Positions 17,113 to 26,527 of a DNA stretch of 64,000 nucleotides are shown piece by piece. Positions within the stretch are counted from its first letter, which is position 1. Each line of letters starts with the position of its first letter. The notes under the pieces are model-generated. The model saw only the letters and a program-made list of their open reading frames with translations, was not told where the DNA came from and searched no databases. Location: positions 868,001 to 932,000 of the forward strand of contig NZ_JAUSYG010000001.1 of assembly GCF_030816725.1 (NCBI RefSeq). The letters run 5' to 3'. This DNA is from Pseudarthrobacter defluvii (GTDB taxonomy: Bacteria; Actinomycetota; Actinomycetes; Actinomycetales; Micrococcaceae). Position numbers and translations under genes: made by a program.

Positions 17113-17853
17113 TCAGTCGAAGTGGGTGATGACACTGGGATCCTTGCCCACTGAGGCCACCAGCAATGCGGCAACATCCCGAAGCTTGCGGTTGCGGGTG
17201 TTGGAGGCGCTCCGCAGGATCCGGACGGCAGTGTCCTGGCTGCAGTCGTTCTGCGCCATGATGATTCCCGTTGCCAAGTCGATGATGGTCCTCGACTCCA
17301 GTGCTGCGGTCAGGTTTTCCCGGTCCTCTGCCAGCTGCGTCAGGCGCACGGCCAGGCGCAGTGCCTTGGATGCCCGGGCGGCGTGTTCCTGCGCCTTCCC
17401 AATGGCTTCGTCGCTGAACGCGTGGGTCTGGGCTGCATAGAGGTTCAGTGCCGCACTCGCCTCCCCTTCCAGCGGCAGCGGGACGGACAAAATGGAACGG
17501 ATGCCTTCGGACCAGGCCGTGGAGCAGTAGTGGGGCCAGCGGCTTTCCTCATGCAACGTGGGGATGTAGATGGTCTCCAGGTCCCGCAGGGCGGTCAGGC
17601 ACGGCCCGTCGCCGTAGGCGTACTGCAGCTCATCCATCGCCTTGACCCGGGGATGGCTGGTGGCCACTGTTGCCGGTTTCTTTTTCCGCACCATGGTGAC
17701 GCCGCAGAGCAGTCTGCTGTGGACGGAAAGTGCTGCGGCGGAGAGGGTCACCAGCTCATGGAGGAGCTTCGCCATGTCCGGCGTCTTCAGGACAAGGTCC
17801 TGAAGACGCTCCACCATGCCTTCCTCACGCGGAGGTCCGTGCATTTCCGCCAT
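17113..17853 (-). CDS. GAF-ANTAR RNA-binding antiterminator
   Basis: A 246-aa protein with a GAF domain (about 30-180; YAYGDGPCLTALRDLETIYI, LNLYAAQTHAFSDEAI) and an ANTAR domain (about 183-240; ALESRTIIDLATGIIMAQND, SASNTRNRKLRDVAALLV). Closest in layout to the protein at 2888, sharing the SASNTRN-K-L core. GGAGTG lies eight bases before ATG 17853. It is the fourth ANTAR protein in the window; its ligand and RNA targets cannot be read from sequence. Confidence 0.9.
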   Translation of the reverse strand: MAEMHGPPREEGMVERLQDLVLKTPDMAKLLHELVTLSAAALSVHSRLLCGVTMVRKKKPATVATSHPRVKAMDELQYAYGDGPCLTALRDLETIYIPTLHEESRWPHYCSTAWSEGIRSILSVPLPLEGEASAALNLYAAQTHAFSDEAIGKAQEHAARASKALRLAVRLTQLAEDRENLTAALESRTIIDLATGIIMAQNDCSQDTAVRILRSASNTRNRKLRDVAALLVASVGKDPSVITHFD

Positions 17854-17975
17854 GTGGCATCACTCCAATGTGCTGCTTAGGCAGATTCTAGGATGCGGGG
17901 CCGCGCAGGGACCCCCATGCCAGGCCCCCTCTCCAATGCAGGGGGTCCGAAGCGGGCCGCCATAGGATAAATCTG

Positions 17976-19193
17976 ATGACTTCCCCTGACCCCGAACCCT
18001 TCAGCCTGCGCAGTATAGCGGTGGCCGCCTTTGGGCCTACACTCCTTTTCGGAATCGGGCAGGGCGCCATCCTTCCGGTGGTGGCATTGTCCGCCCGCGA
18101 ACTCGGCGCCTCGGTTGCGGTGGCCGCCCTGATCGTCACGCTGATAGGCCTGGGGTCCTGGTTCTTCAACCTGCCCGCGTCCCTGGTGACTCTTCGCTTC
18201 GGTGAACGCTGGTCCATTGTGGCCGCCGCCGTCGCCGCCGGCCTGGCCCTGGCAGCAGCAGCCGCTGCCTCCGCCCTGGCCTCGAACGGACTGTGGCTGC
18301 TCGCGGCGGCGATGGCCGTCGTCGGGATGTCCGGGGCGGTGTTTGGCCTGGCCCGGCAAAAGTACCTCACCGAGGCGGTGCCTGTGGCGTTCCGCGCCCG
18401 GGCGCTGTCCACACTGGGCGGAGTGAACCGGATCGGCGTGTTCATCGGCCCGTTCGCGGGGGCAGCGGTGATGCAGTTCCTGGGCATCGCCGGCGCCTAC
18501 TGGGTGGGGGTGGTGGCCATGGCGGCCGCCGCGCTGCTGTCCCTCACCATCCCTGATCTTACGACGCCGGAAGTCCGGTTGGGCGGGGACTGCGGTCCCC
18601 AGCCCACGCTTCGGAGTGTTGCGGTCTCGCACGCGGGCGTGTTCCTTTCGCTGGGCGTGGGCATCCTGCTGCTCAGCGCGCTGCGGTCTTCCCGCCAGGT
18701 GGTGATCCCGCTCTGGTCCGACCATCTGGGCATGGACGCCACCTCGGCGTCCCTCATCTACGGTTTGTCCGGAGCGATCGACATGCTGGTCTTCTATCCC
18801 GCCGGAAAGCTGATGGACCGCAAAGGCCGGCAATGGGTGGCCGTCCCGTCCACGCTGCTCATGGGAACCGCGCTGCTCCTGATTCCGCTGACCGGATCGT
18901 TTGTTGGGCTGCTGCTGGCGGCCCTGCTGATCGGGTTCGGCAACGGGATCAGTTCGGGGCTGGTGATGACCCTGGGCGCCGACTTCTCGCCGGACCGCGG
19001 CCGCGGCCAGTTCCTGGGCCTCTGGCGGTTCATGGCAGACGCCGGATCCACCGGCGGCCCCGTGCTCCTCTCCGGGGTGACCGCCCTCGCCTCCCTGGGC
19101 CCGGGGATCTCAGCCACAGGCATCCTGGGGTTCGCGGCGGCGGGCGTTTTCGCCGTCGTGATTCCCCGCCTGAAGCACCGGCGCAACTACTAG
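17976..19193 (+). CDS. MFS transporter
   Basis: A 405-aa major facilitator with 12 predicted helices and no family-specific signature beyond the loop 2/3-type sequences (LVTLRFGERW, KLMDRKGRQWV). Probably drug or metabolite export; the substrate is unknown. TAGGAT (17963-17968) lies seven bases before ATG 17976 with no ribosome-binding site, suggesting a leaderless mRNA. It is divergent from the GAF-ANTAR gene over about 120 bases. Confidence 0.85.
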   Translation: MTSPDPEPFSLRSIAVAAFGPTLLFGIGQGAILPVVALSARELGASVAVAALIVTLIGLGSWFFNLPASLVTLRFGERWSIVAAAVAAGLALAAAAAASALASNGLWLLAAAMAVVGMSGAVFGLARQKYLTEAVPVAFRARALSTLGGVNRIGVFIGPFAGAAVMQFLGIAGAYWVGVVAMAAAALLSLTIPDLTTPEVRLGGDCGPQPTLRSVAVSHAGVFLSLGVGILLLSALRSSRQVVIPLWSDHLGMDATSASLIYGLSGAIDMLVFYPAGKLMDRKGRQWVAVPSTLLMGTALLLIPLTGSFVGLLLAALLIGFGNGISSGLVMTLGADFSPDRGRGQFLGLWRFMADAGSTGGPVLLSGVTALASLGPGISATGILGFAAAGVFAVVIPRLKHRRNY

Positions 19194-19258
19194 TTGCTGC
19201 GGGCGTGTTTGCGGGTCCGGTTGGTGGGTAGCGCGCCCGGCGAGGATATTCTCGACAC

Positions 19259-19960
19259 ATGAGTGATCCAGGCACCGTTGCCCGCATCAGTCCGCTGCAG
19301 AAGGCCGTGTGGTGGGCGCAGGACTATGTGTACGCCGCGGGCTGGCAGGTCCGGGGCTTCTTGTCGCGCGTGCAGCCGGCGTCCTTCCGCAACGGGTCCC
19401 GCGCACCCGTGGTGATCATCCCCGGCGTGTATGAAAACTGGCAGTTCATGATGCCGGTCATCCAGGCCATCCACGACGCCGGGCATCCCGTCCACGTGGT
19501 CACCGTGCTCCAGCGCAACAAACTGAAGGTGCCGGACGCCGCCAAGCTGGTGGCCCAGCACCTGGAGGAGGCGGGGCTGCGCGGCGCCATCCTGGTGGCG
19601 CACAGCAAGGGCGGGCTGATCGGCAAATACACCATGCTGGCCCTGGACCCGGAGCACCGGATCGACCGGATGATCTCCGTGTGCGCGCCGTTTTCGGGCT
19701 CGCGCTACGCCCGGTACATGCTGTTGCCCAGCCTGCGGATCTTCTCTCCGCGCAATACCCTGACTCTCCAGATGTCCCGCGAGCTGACCATCAACAGCCG
19801 GATCACGTCCATCTACGGCCCCTTCGATCCGCACATCCCGGAGGGAAGCGTCCTGCCCGGGGCCACCAACATCGAGCTTCCGGCCGCCGGGCACTTCAAG
19901 ATCCTGGGCGACCCCGCGACCGCACGGATCATTGTGGAGCAGCTGAACCTTCCGTCCTGA
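19259..19960 (+). CDS. alpha/beta-hydrolase (lipase/esterase-like)
   Basis: A 233-aa hydrolase. The nucleophile elbow is AHSKGG (G-x-S-x-G variant with Ala first), preceded by strand VVIIPGVYENWQFM, which supplies the oxyanion hole; the C-terminal AAGHFKILGD contains the likely catalytic His. No signal peptide. TATTCT (19247-19252) sits six bases before ATG 19259 without a ribosome-binding site, so it may be leaderless. Its 3' end overlaps that of the convergent flavoprotein gene by 32 bases. Confidence 0.8.
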   Translation: MSDPGTVARISPLQKAVWWAQDYVYAAGWQVRGFLSRVQPASFRNGSRAPVVIIPGVYENWQFMMPVIQAIHDAGHPVHVVTVLQRNKLKVPDAAKLVAQHLEEAGLRGAILVAHSKGGLIGKYTMLALDPEHRIDRMISVCAPFSGSRYARYMLLPSLRIFSPRNTLTLQMSRELTINSRITSIYGPFDPHIPEGSVLPGATNIELPAAGHFKILGDPATARIIVEQLNLPS

Positions 19961-21059
19961 CGCCGTGGCGTGGCTGCGGTGCTGCCGATGTTTGTGGCGT
20001 GCGTGCCGCGATGCGCCGGGCGATGAAGGCCGCGTCCCTGCCCACGCCATTAACCATGGAGGACGCCAGCGACTGCTGGAAGGTGGCGCCCAGGAAATAC
20101 AGTCCCGCCTGGGCTTTGGCCACGCCGCGGTCCTGCTCCGGTTCGCCGCCCGGGCCGAATACCGGCAGGTGGATCCATTCCAGGCCGGGGTGGAAGCCGG
20201 TGCACCAGATGATGTTGGGGACGTCGAGTGTCCGTCCATCCGCAAGCATCGGCAGGCCGCCTTGCGTGCCTTCCGTCCTGGGGACGCGTTCGACGCCGGC
20301 ACGCAGCAGGTCGCGGTTCTTCACCCTGACCAGTGGCCCGCTGTGTGCAAGAACCTGGGGGCGGGCCTTCCGGCCGGCCGGCGTATTGAGGTTCAGGACG
20401 TGGGAAAATGCGAAGAAGACGGCGAGGGTGAGGGGGCGGGTTGCCGCAGCGTCGATGGGCCAGGGGATCTCGCCAGGGTGCCTGCCCGAGAGGTAGGTCT
20501 TGCGGTCCGGAGCCAGCTCCAGGGCAATGTCCGCGCCCGAGTTGCCCGCACCGACCACCAGGACGGGGCCCGGGGCCAGGCTGCCGGGGTTCCTGTAGCT
20601 TGCTGCCGTGACTTGCCGGATGTCCGGGGCGAGCTGCTGTGCGAAGGTCGGCACCTTGGGCGTCCGGTCCCAGCCCGGGGCAACCACCACGTTGTCCGCT
20701 TCGAGGCACTGGTTCCCGGTTTCGATGACGAAGCCGCGTCCGTTGTGGGTGAGGCTGGTGACCCGGACGTTGTTCCGGACCGGCAGCGCGAACGTTTCCG
20801 CATAGCTGCTGAGGTAATCCGCGAACTCATCCCGGGACGGGTAGGACCAGGGCGGGGCGGGGAAACGGCTGCGGGGGAGGGCGTCGTACCGGGCGGGGGT
20901 GAAGAGCCTGAGGGAGTCCCAGCGGGTGCGCCAGCTGTCCCCGGTCCTGGCGTTCTCGTCGAGGATGACGAAGGGGCCCCTCAGGCGGGACAGATGATAG
21001 CCCATGGCCAGGCCTGCCTGGCCGCCGCCCACCACAACCGTCTCGAAGTGCTCTGACAT
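19929..21059 (-). CDS. flavin-containing monooxygenase-like NAD(P)/FAD protein (CzcO/BVMO type)
   Basis: A 376-aa flavoprotein. VVVGGGQAGLAMGYHLSR (FAD motif) opens it, and VLVVGAGNSGADIALELA (NADPH motif) lies in the middle, with WCTGFHPGLEWI and the final LYFLGATFQQSL typical of this group. These enzymes oxygenate S, N or ketone substrates; 'CzcO' naming elsewhere does not prove a metal role. GGAAGGGCAGGG precedes ATG 21059. It is divergent from a TetR gene, with a perfect operator-like palindrome between, so TetR probably controls it. Confidence 0.85.
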   Translation of the reverse strand: MSEHFETVVVGGGQAGLAMGYHLSRLRGPFVILDENARTGDSWRTRWDSLRLFTPARYDALPRSRFPAPPWSYPSRDEFADYLSSYAETFALPVRNNVRVTSLTHNGRGFVIETGNQCLEADNVVVAPGWDRTPKVPTFAQQLAPDIRQVTAASYRNPGSLAPGPVLVVGAGNSGADIALELAPDRKTYLSGRHPGEIPWPIDAAATRPLTLAVFFAFSHVLNLNTPAGRKARPQVLAHSGPLVRVKNRDLLRAGVERVPRTEGTQGGLPMLADGRTLDVPNIIWCTGFHPGLEWIHLPVFGPGGEPEQDRGVAKAQAGLYFLGATFQQSLASSMVNGVGRDAAFIARRIAARTPQTSAAPQPRHGVRTEGSAAPQ

Positions 21060-21155
21060 GATGCCCTGCCCTTCCGCCCCGGGCCGCTACTGGTTTATTC
21101 CCTGCGCCTCTGCTTCTTTGGGAGGACTCTTCGCGGGCCGGGGCTTCCTGCTAAG

Positions 21156-21182
21156 ATTCATCCGAATAGCATTCGGATGAAT
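21156..21182. promoter_or_regulatory. TetR operator, perfect 12-bp inverted repeat
   Basis: ATTCATCCGAAT (21156-21167) and ATTCGGATGAAT (21171-21182) are exact inverse complements separated by AGC. It lies between the divergent flavoprotein (start 21059) and TetR (start 21200) genes, 18 bases before TetR. Position and symmetry fit autoregulation plus control of the flavoprotein gene. Confidence 0.8.
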
Positions 21183-21199
21183 TAAGGCTAGGCCCGGCG

Positions 21200-21859
21200 A
21201 TGAGTGAAGTCAATGCCCCTGCCCGCTCTTACCACTCGCCGCGGCGGAAGGAACAGGCGGCCGCGACCCGCGGTGCGGTGCTGGCTGCCGCACGTGAACT
21301 GTTTGTGGGGGAGGGATACCGTTCCACCACCGTGGCGGGCATCGCACGGCGGGCGGGTGTCGCCGTCGACACTGTCTACGCCACCATCGGGCGCAAGCCG
21401 GACCTCTTGCGGGAGGTGGTGGAAGCAGCCATCTCCGGGACGGGGCAGGCAGTTCCCGCAGAACGACGGGATTACGTCATACGCCTGCGGGAAGCGAAGC
21501 GCGCGGCGGAGAAGATCTCCATCTACGCCCACGCCCTGGCGGCCATCCAGCCCCGGCTCGCGCCGGTTTACGTGGCACTGCGCGACGCCGCCGGGACCGA
21601 CCCCGACTGCGCTGCACTTTGGCGGGAGATCTCGGACCGGCGCGCGGCGAACATGCTGAAGTTTGTTGAAGATCTCGCCGCTACCGGGGAATTGCGGGCA
21701 GACCGGCCGGCCGCTGAGCTTGCTGATGCGGTCTGGAGCATGAACGGGCCGGAGTACTGGGTACTGCTGGTGGGCCAGCGCGGATGGACCCCGGAACGGT
21801 TCGCCAACTGGCTGGCCGATGCCTGGTGCCGGCTGTTGCTGACCGGGGACCAGGCGTAG
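21200..21859 (+). CDS. TetR-family regulator
   Basis: A 219-aa protein. The DNA-binding helices are in the first 60 residues (TRGAVLAAARELFVGEGYRS, VAGIARRAGVAVDTVYATIG); the remainder is an all-helical ligand/dimer domain with several Trp residues near the end (WSMNGPEYWVLLVGQRGWT). Probably represses itself and the divergent monooxygenase through the palindrome at 21156. Confidence 0.9.
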   Translation: MSEVNAPARSYHSPRRKEQAAATRGAVLAAARELFVGEGYRSTTVAGIARRAGVAVDTVYATIGRKPDLLREVVEAAISGTGQAVPAERRDYVIRLREAKRAAEKISIYAHALAAIQPRLAPVYVALRDAAGTDPDCAALWREISDRRAANMLKFVEDLAATGELRADRPAAELADAVWSMNGPEYWVLLVGQRGWTPERFANWLADAWCRLLLTGDQA

Positions 21860-21901
21860 GGACAGGACTCATCGGCTTCCCTGCGGTCAGCCCGCTGGGT
21901 G

Positions 21902-22273
21902 CTAAGAATCAGCAGGACCAAGGCGGCCGGTGTGCGCTTCCGGCGGCTGCTGGTCCTCGCCGCCGGTGGTCTCCGGGCGCGGTTCCTTCAGCTCAACAAA
22001 AAGGCAGTGTGTAGGGGTGGAACCGGTATTAGTGCCGGCGTGCTCCTGCGCATCGAGCCAGCGGGCCCGTCCTGCGGGCAATTCCACATCGACTTCCCGG
22101 CCTCCCGACCGGAGGCGGCGGGTGAAGGAGCTGAGCGTGACCATCACACTGTCGGGGTGGGAGTGGACGCCGGTGCTGTCCCCTGGCCCGTCGCTGTACT
22201 CAAGGACGCGGACCCGGTCGTTCTCGAAAACAAGCCGGTAGTGCTGCGGATTCACTGCAATGGGATCAGCCAC
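21902..22273 (-). CDS. cupin-domain protein
   Basis: A 123-aa single-cupin protein. The conserved cupin motif 1 is present as GDSTGVHSHPDSVMVTL, and motif 2 follows as LPAGRARWLDAQEHAGTN; His and Glu/Asp residues would bind one metal ion. The start is GTG 22273, with AGGGG seven bases upstream; the open frame upstream (to 22498) runs antisense into the TetR gene and is not used. Divergent from, and probably regulated by, the TetR gene at 22338. Confidence 0.75.
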   Translation of the reverse strand: MADPIAVNPQHYRLVFENDRVRVLEYSDGPGDSTGVHSHPDSVMVTLSSFTRRLRSGGREVDVELPAGRARWLDAQEHAGTNTGSTPTHCLFVELKEPRPETTGGEDQQPPEAHTGRLGPADS

Positions 22274-22298
22274 GGGAACCCCTGGAATGCTATATGGG

Positions 22299-22325
22299 AC
22301 GTAAGTACCATGTCGGTACGTATGT
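22299..22325. promoter_or_regulatory. imperfect TetR operator
   Basis: ACGTAAGTACC (22299-22309) and GGTACGTATGT (22315-22325) pair at 9 of 11 positions across ATGTC. It sits between the divergent cupin and TetR genes and touches TATCAT (22325-22330), a -10 box seven bases before the TetR GTG. Confidence 0.65.
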
Positions 22326-22337
22326 ATCATAAGACCC

Positions 22338-22943
22338 GTGCCCGGACGCCACAATGAAAAATATCTGGAGACGGGGAGGGCCCGGCAGAAGTCGCGCACC
22401 CGAGAGGCGCTGGTGGCCGTCCTGCGCGACCTCTTGAAGGAAGGGCAGGATCCTTCGGTTGCAGAGGTGGCCGCTGTTGCCGGCATCTCCAGGACCACTG
22501 CCTACCGGTACTTCCCGGACAAGGAAGCCCTCCTGCACGCGGCGCTGCCCGAGACCGGGGTCGGATCGCTGCTGGGCGGGGAGCCGCCGTCGGACGTCCG
22601 TACCCGCCTGGCGCACACCCTCGACGCTCATTTCGAGTTCATCCGCACCTGGGAGCCGCAACTGCGGGCTGCCCTGCGGCTGTCCCTCACCCCAGGCGCT
22701 GCCCGACCCACCCTTCGCGGTGGAAGGGCCATCGGCTGGTACCGGGATGCCCTTGCCCCGCTGGAAGCCGCCGGCACCGGGATCGACACCGCCGGCCTGG
22801 CAGTCCGGCTTCGTGCAGTTGCCGGGATTGAACCGTACGTCTGGCTGCGGGATGTGGCAGGTCTCCCGCCGGACCAGGCGTTCGAGGTCATGCGCGCCAA
22901 CGCCCTCGACATCCTTGACGCTGCGCTGGCCGTCCGAAAGTAA
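22338..22943 (+). CDS. TetR-family regulator
   Basis: A 201-aa protein with the TetR helix-turn-helix at about 35-65 (VAEVAAVAGISRTTAYRYFP). It starts at GTG 22338, seven bases after TATCAT and without a ribosome-binding site, suggesting a leaderless transcript. The ligand domain ends VMRANALDILDAALAVRK. Likely controls the divergent cupin gene through the operator at 22299. Confidence 0.85.
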   Translation: MPGRHNEKYLETGRARQKSRTREALVAVLRDLLKEGQDPSVAEVAAVAGISRTTAYRYFPDKEALLHAALPETGVGSLLGGEPPSDVRTRLAHTLDAHFEFIRTWEPQLRAALRLSLTPGAARPTLRGGRAIGWYRDALAPLEAAGTGIDTAGLAVRLRAVAGIEPYVWLRDVAGLPPDQAFEVMRANALDILDAALAVRK

Positions 22944-23076
22944 GTTGCTGCCCTGGTTCGGCGGGCGCTGTGGGAACAGGGTCGCTGGCGTAAAAGCGCA
23001 GGTCAGAGCCGAGTTGAACTTTCAACAGCGTCGGTTTCACTCTGTCCCAGCAGGTCGCTTCCTAGTCGTAACCCAC

Positions 23077-23096
23077 GGGTGGCTGAACGGCCACCC
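23077..23096 (+). other. short hairpin upstream of the SipW-type exported protein
   Basis: GGGTGGC-TGAACG-GCCACCC forms a 7-bp stem with a six-base loop 43 bases before ATG 23140. It could be a 5'UTR element or a remnant terminator of the TetR gene. No T-run follows. Confidence 0.35.
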
Positions 23097-23139
23097 GCAC
23101 CGTGATCAGCGACAGTACCAGGACGACCAGGAGGGGACC

Positions 23140-23781
23140 ATGCGCACCAAGCGCAGACTGAAGGCGGCGGCACTCACCGCCTTCGCAGTGGTCCTCGGCC
23201 TGTTCACGGTGCAGGGGTCGTACGCATTGTGGAGCGCGGCAGCCTCGGCCTCCCCGGGAACCATCACGTCGGCATCGTTCGATGTAGCGTTGAAGGCGGT
23301 CAACACCGGGCTGTTGACCAACATGACCCTCACCAAGGGGACCGCTGCAACCCTCACCTTGTCTCCCGTCGGGACCCTGGGTCCGGGCACGTCGGTCAAT
23401 GGCGGAGTGGTGGTTACCAACAACACCAACGCCGGCGGCCAGTTCAATACCGCGATCACCGCAGCCCAGCCCATCATCGCCAACGTCAACGGTGGAACCC
23501 TTGCCAGCTATGTCGGGGTGAATGCCAAGACGGCCGCCTCCTCCTCCGAGTGCAACACCCCGTCCAGTTTCGCCCCGATCAGTTCCGCGGGCCTGGTCTC
23601 ACCCACGGTGGCGCTCGTCGCCGGCCCCTTAAGTACCGCCGGTTCGGCGGAAGAAGGTGCCGCTGCAACACCCCCAAGCAGCGGCACCGCCTGCCGCCGA
23701 GCCGGCTTTTTTGGCCGCGCGATGCGGGCGACTGGTATGTTCACCTCCGATGCCCACCTTCAAATGCGCACCCGATATTGA
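23140..23781 (+). CDS. SipW-type (alternate signal peptide) exported protein, aberrant C-terminus
   Basis: A 213-aa reading frame starting at ATG 23140 with GGAGGGG upstream. The N-terminus MRTKRRLKAAALTAFAVVLG, then LFTVQGSYALWSAAASASPG, is the SipW/TasA-like 'alternate' signal: basic start, hydrophobic core, YALWSA before cleavage. The mature part is Thr/Asn/Gly-rich, as in TasA-like surface-fibre proteins (VVVTNNTNAGGQFNTAITAA). After about residue 163 the frame runs through a strong terminator and ends CRRAGFFGRAMRATGMFTS, which is not protein-like. A stop TAA at 23630-23632 lies in the +1 frame just before the terminator, so the natural end is probably there and the frame is shifted. Confidence 0.75.
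   Translation: MRTKRRLKAAALTAFAVVLGLFTVQGSYALWSAAASASPGTITSASFDVALKAVNTGLLTNMTLTKGTAATLTLSPVGTLGPGTSVNGGVVVTNNTNAGGQFNTAITAAQPIIANVNGGTLASYVGVNAKTAASSSECNTPSSFAPISSAGLVSPTVALVAGPLSTAGSAEEGAAATPPSSGTACRRAGFFGRAMRATGMFTSDAHLQMRTRY
23638..23712 (+). terminator. nested two-stem terminator inside the exported-protein frame
   Basis: Outer stem GCCGGTTCGGCGG (23638-23650) / CCGCCGAGCCGGC (23694-23706), one G-U pair; inner stem GGTGCCGCTGC (23656-23666) / GCAGCGGCACC (23678-23688); TTTTTT at 23707-23712. The strongest intrinsic terminator in the window. Confidence 0.85.
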
Positions 23782-24005
23782 GGCCGCGCAGGGATAGATG
23801 TGCGTCGAGAATGGAGGGGCAGATCGGGAAGGAATATGCGGGTCGGGGAGGCCGAACGCGTCATGGACAACCGGGTCGGGACCGGCAGCAGGATCGAAAG
23901 ATAGGCCCGCGGAAGCCGAGCCTGCTCCGGAAGGCGCGTCCCGCCGTCGCGCATTCCCTCCCGTGTCAGCCAGCTGGGGATTTAGCCCTTCCGTACACTG
24001 GCACC

Positions 24006-24392
24006 ATGTCATGCCGTATCAGTGAACTGGTCCTGAACTGTGCCGATCCCGAACTGCTCGCGCGGTTCTGGAGTGACGTCCTTGGCTATGTGGAGCTTGA
24101 CCGGGAGGACGGTGGGATTGAGATCGGACCTCAGGACGCCGGATTCGGCGGATTGCAGCCAACGATCTTCCTTAGCCCCAGCAGCAATCCGCGCGTGGGG
24201 AGGCTTCCGCTGCACATCGACGTCAACCCGGTGGACCGGGACCAGGACGCCGAACTGGAACGTCTGCTGGCGCTAGGCGCACGGCCTGCGGATGTGGGGC
24301 AGACCGGCGAGGAGCAATGGCACGTCCTGCAGGACCCGGAAGGCAACGAGTTCTGCCTGCTGCGCAAGCGGCTGGACCCGCTGGACCGGTAA
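24006..24392 (+). CDS. VOC (glyoxalase-fold) protein
   Basis: A 128-aa single VOC-domain protein: SELVLNCADPELLARFWSDV at the start, WHVLQDPEGNEFCLL near the end, typical of the glyoxalase/bleomycin-resistance superfamily. Specific activity unknown. TACACT (23994-23999) sits six bases before ATG 24006 and no ribosome-binding site is present, so the mRNA is probably leaderless. A bulged GC-rich hairpin follows. Confidence 0.85.
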   Translation: MSCRISELVLNCADPELLARFWSDVLGYVELDREDGGIEIGPQDAGFGGLQPTIFLSPSSNPRVGRLPLHIDVNPVDRDQDAELERLLALGARPADVGQTGEEQWHVLQDPEGNEFCLLRKRLDPLDR

Positions 24393-24748
24393 TTGGGCCG
24401 GTGATTGGGCCGCCCGGACTGAAAATCGGGAGATCGGGAAATCGGACCAAGCCGGAAAAATGGTGGGAATGCCCGGCGGCGCCCACTTCAAAACGCCGCC
24501 CGGGCACCTGCAACTATTCACCACACCGCTCAAGCTAAAGACCTCCAAATCCTCAAGCTTTGATCAAGAGATCCCCATAAAATCCTGACTCGTGCTAGAG
24601 CGCCGTCAGCGGGCGGAGTCTTCAGCCGTGGAAGCCTTTCTTACCGGGCAGGTCCGGCATAGGGTTTTGGGACAGCCAGTTATCAAGCAGCAGGTGAACG
24701 GGCCGCATAATGTCCTGCACTGCGTGCAGGGGCTGGAAGAAGCGCACC
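24393..24748. other. gene-free stretch of 356 bases
   Basis: No credible gene. It begins with short direct repeats (ATTGGGCCG twice; ATCGG(G)A three times), then the terminator at 24471. The middle (24510-24590) is less GC-rich than the neighbours. The right part leads into the NeuD-like gene. A 66-codon open frame at 24592 has no protein-like features. Confidence 0.5.
24471..24505 (+). terminator. bulged GC-rich hairpin after the VOC gene
   Basis: GCCCGGCGGCG (24471-24481) pairs with CGCCGCCCGGGC (24494-24505) with one bulged base; the loop is A-rich. Probable terminator of the VOC gene 80 bases upstream. Confidence 0.55.
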
Positions 24749-25386
24749 TTGACCGAGTTGATGTTGCTGGCCATGACCGGGCTGGCCCGTGAAGTTCTTG
24801 CAGCAGTCCGCAGCAGCGGGCAATACGACGTCCTGGGCATCCTGGATGACGACGCCCGCCTGCTGGGCACCTCCATCGACGGCACTGTAGTGATGGGTGC
24901 AATCACCGATGCCCGTGCCTTCAGGCAGGCTCTGTTCACGGTATGCCTCCCCGGCGGCCGCGAGCGGGAGGCGCTCGTCCACCGAATGTCCCTGCTCGGC
25001 GTGGGCGACGACAGGTACGCCACAGTAGTGGACCCCGACGTGCGCGTGCCCCGGGATTCCCGGATTGGCCCCGGCAGCATCGTGATGCGCAACGCCACCA
25101 TTGCCCCGCAGGCCAGCATCGGCTCCCACGTGCTGGTGAAGCCCCAGGCCAATGTGGGCTGCGGCGTCCGGGTAGGGGACTTCGCCACGCTCTCGCCCCG
25201 CGTTTCGGTAGGGGAGGGTGCGCGCATCGGCCGGGCTGCAGACCTCGGCATGAACGCCGGCGTTGGGGACGGGCTCAGCGTGGGGGACTATTCGCACATC
25301 GGAATGAGCTCCGCCGTGATGCAGCGCGTGCCCGACCGCGAAACGTGGGCCGGGGTTCCCGCACGGGTCGTTCCGGGCCTGGACGA

Positions 25387-25396
<10 letters not shown>
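24749..25396 (+). CDS. NeuD-like sugar O-acyltransferase
   Basis: A 215-aa protein: an N-terminal PglD/NeuD-type nucleotide-fold (LLAMTGLAREVLAAVRSSG, ILDDDARLLGTSIDGTVVMG) and a C-terminal left-handed beta-helix of hexapeptide repeats (SRIGPGSIVMRNATIAPQAS, ARIGRAADLGMNAGVGDGLS), ending in WAGVPARVV typical of the family. Such enzymes acetylate sugar amines or hydroxyls with acetyl-CoA. The start is uncertain: TTG 24749 (GGAAGAAG upstream) or ATG 24761. It stands alone, without other polysaccharide genes. The stop codon is inside a 20-bp-period direct repeat. Confidence 0.75.
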
Positions 25397-26431
<1,035 letters not shown>

Positions 26432-26527
26432 AGTCTGGGCCTAAGGTCCTTACGGGGCAGGCCCGGGAAGGCTACATTTGAGCTACCGATGCCCGTCCCA
26501 TCACGGTGCATCGCTACAGGGGATCAC

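Noticed and set aside
24592..24792. 66-codon open frame upstream of the NeuD-like gene
   Set aside because: No ribosome-binding site, no protein-like composition, overlaps the likely NeuD start region.
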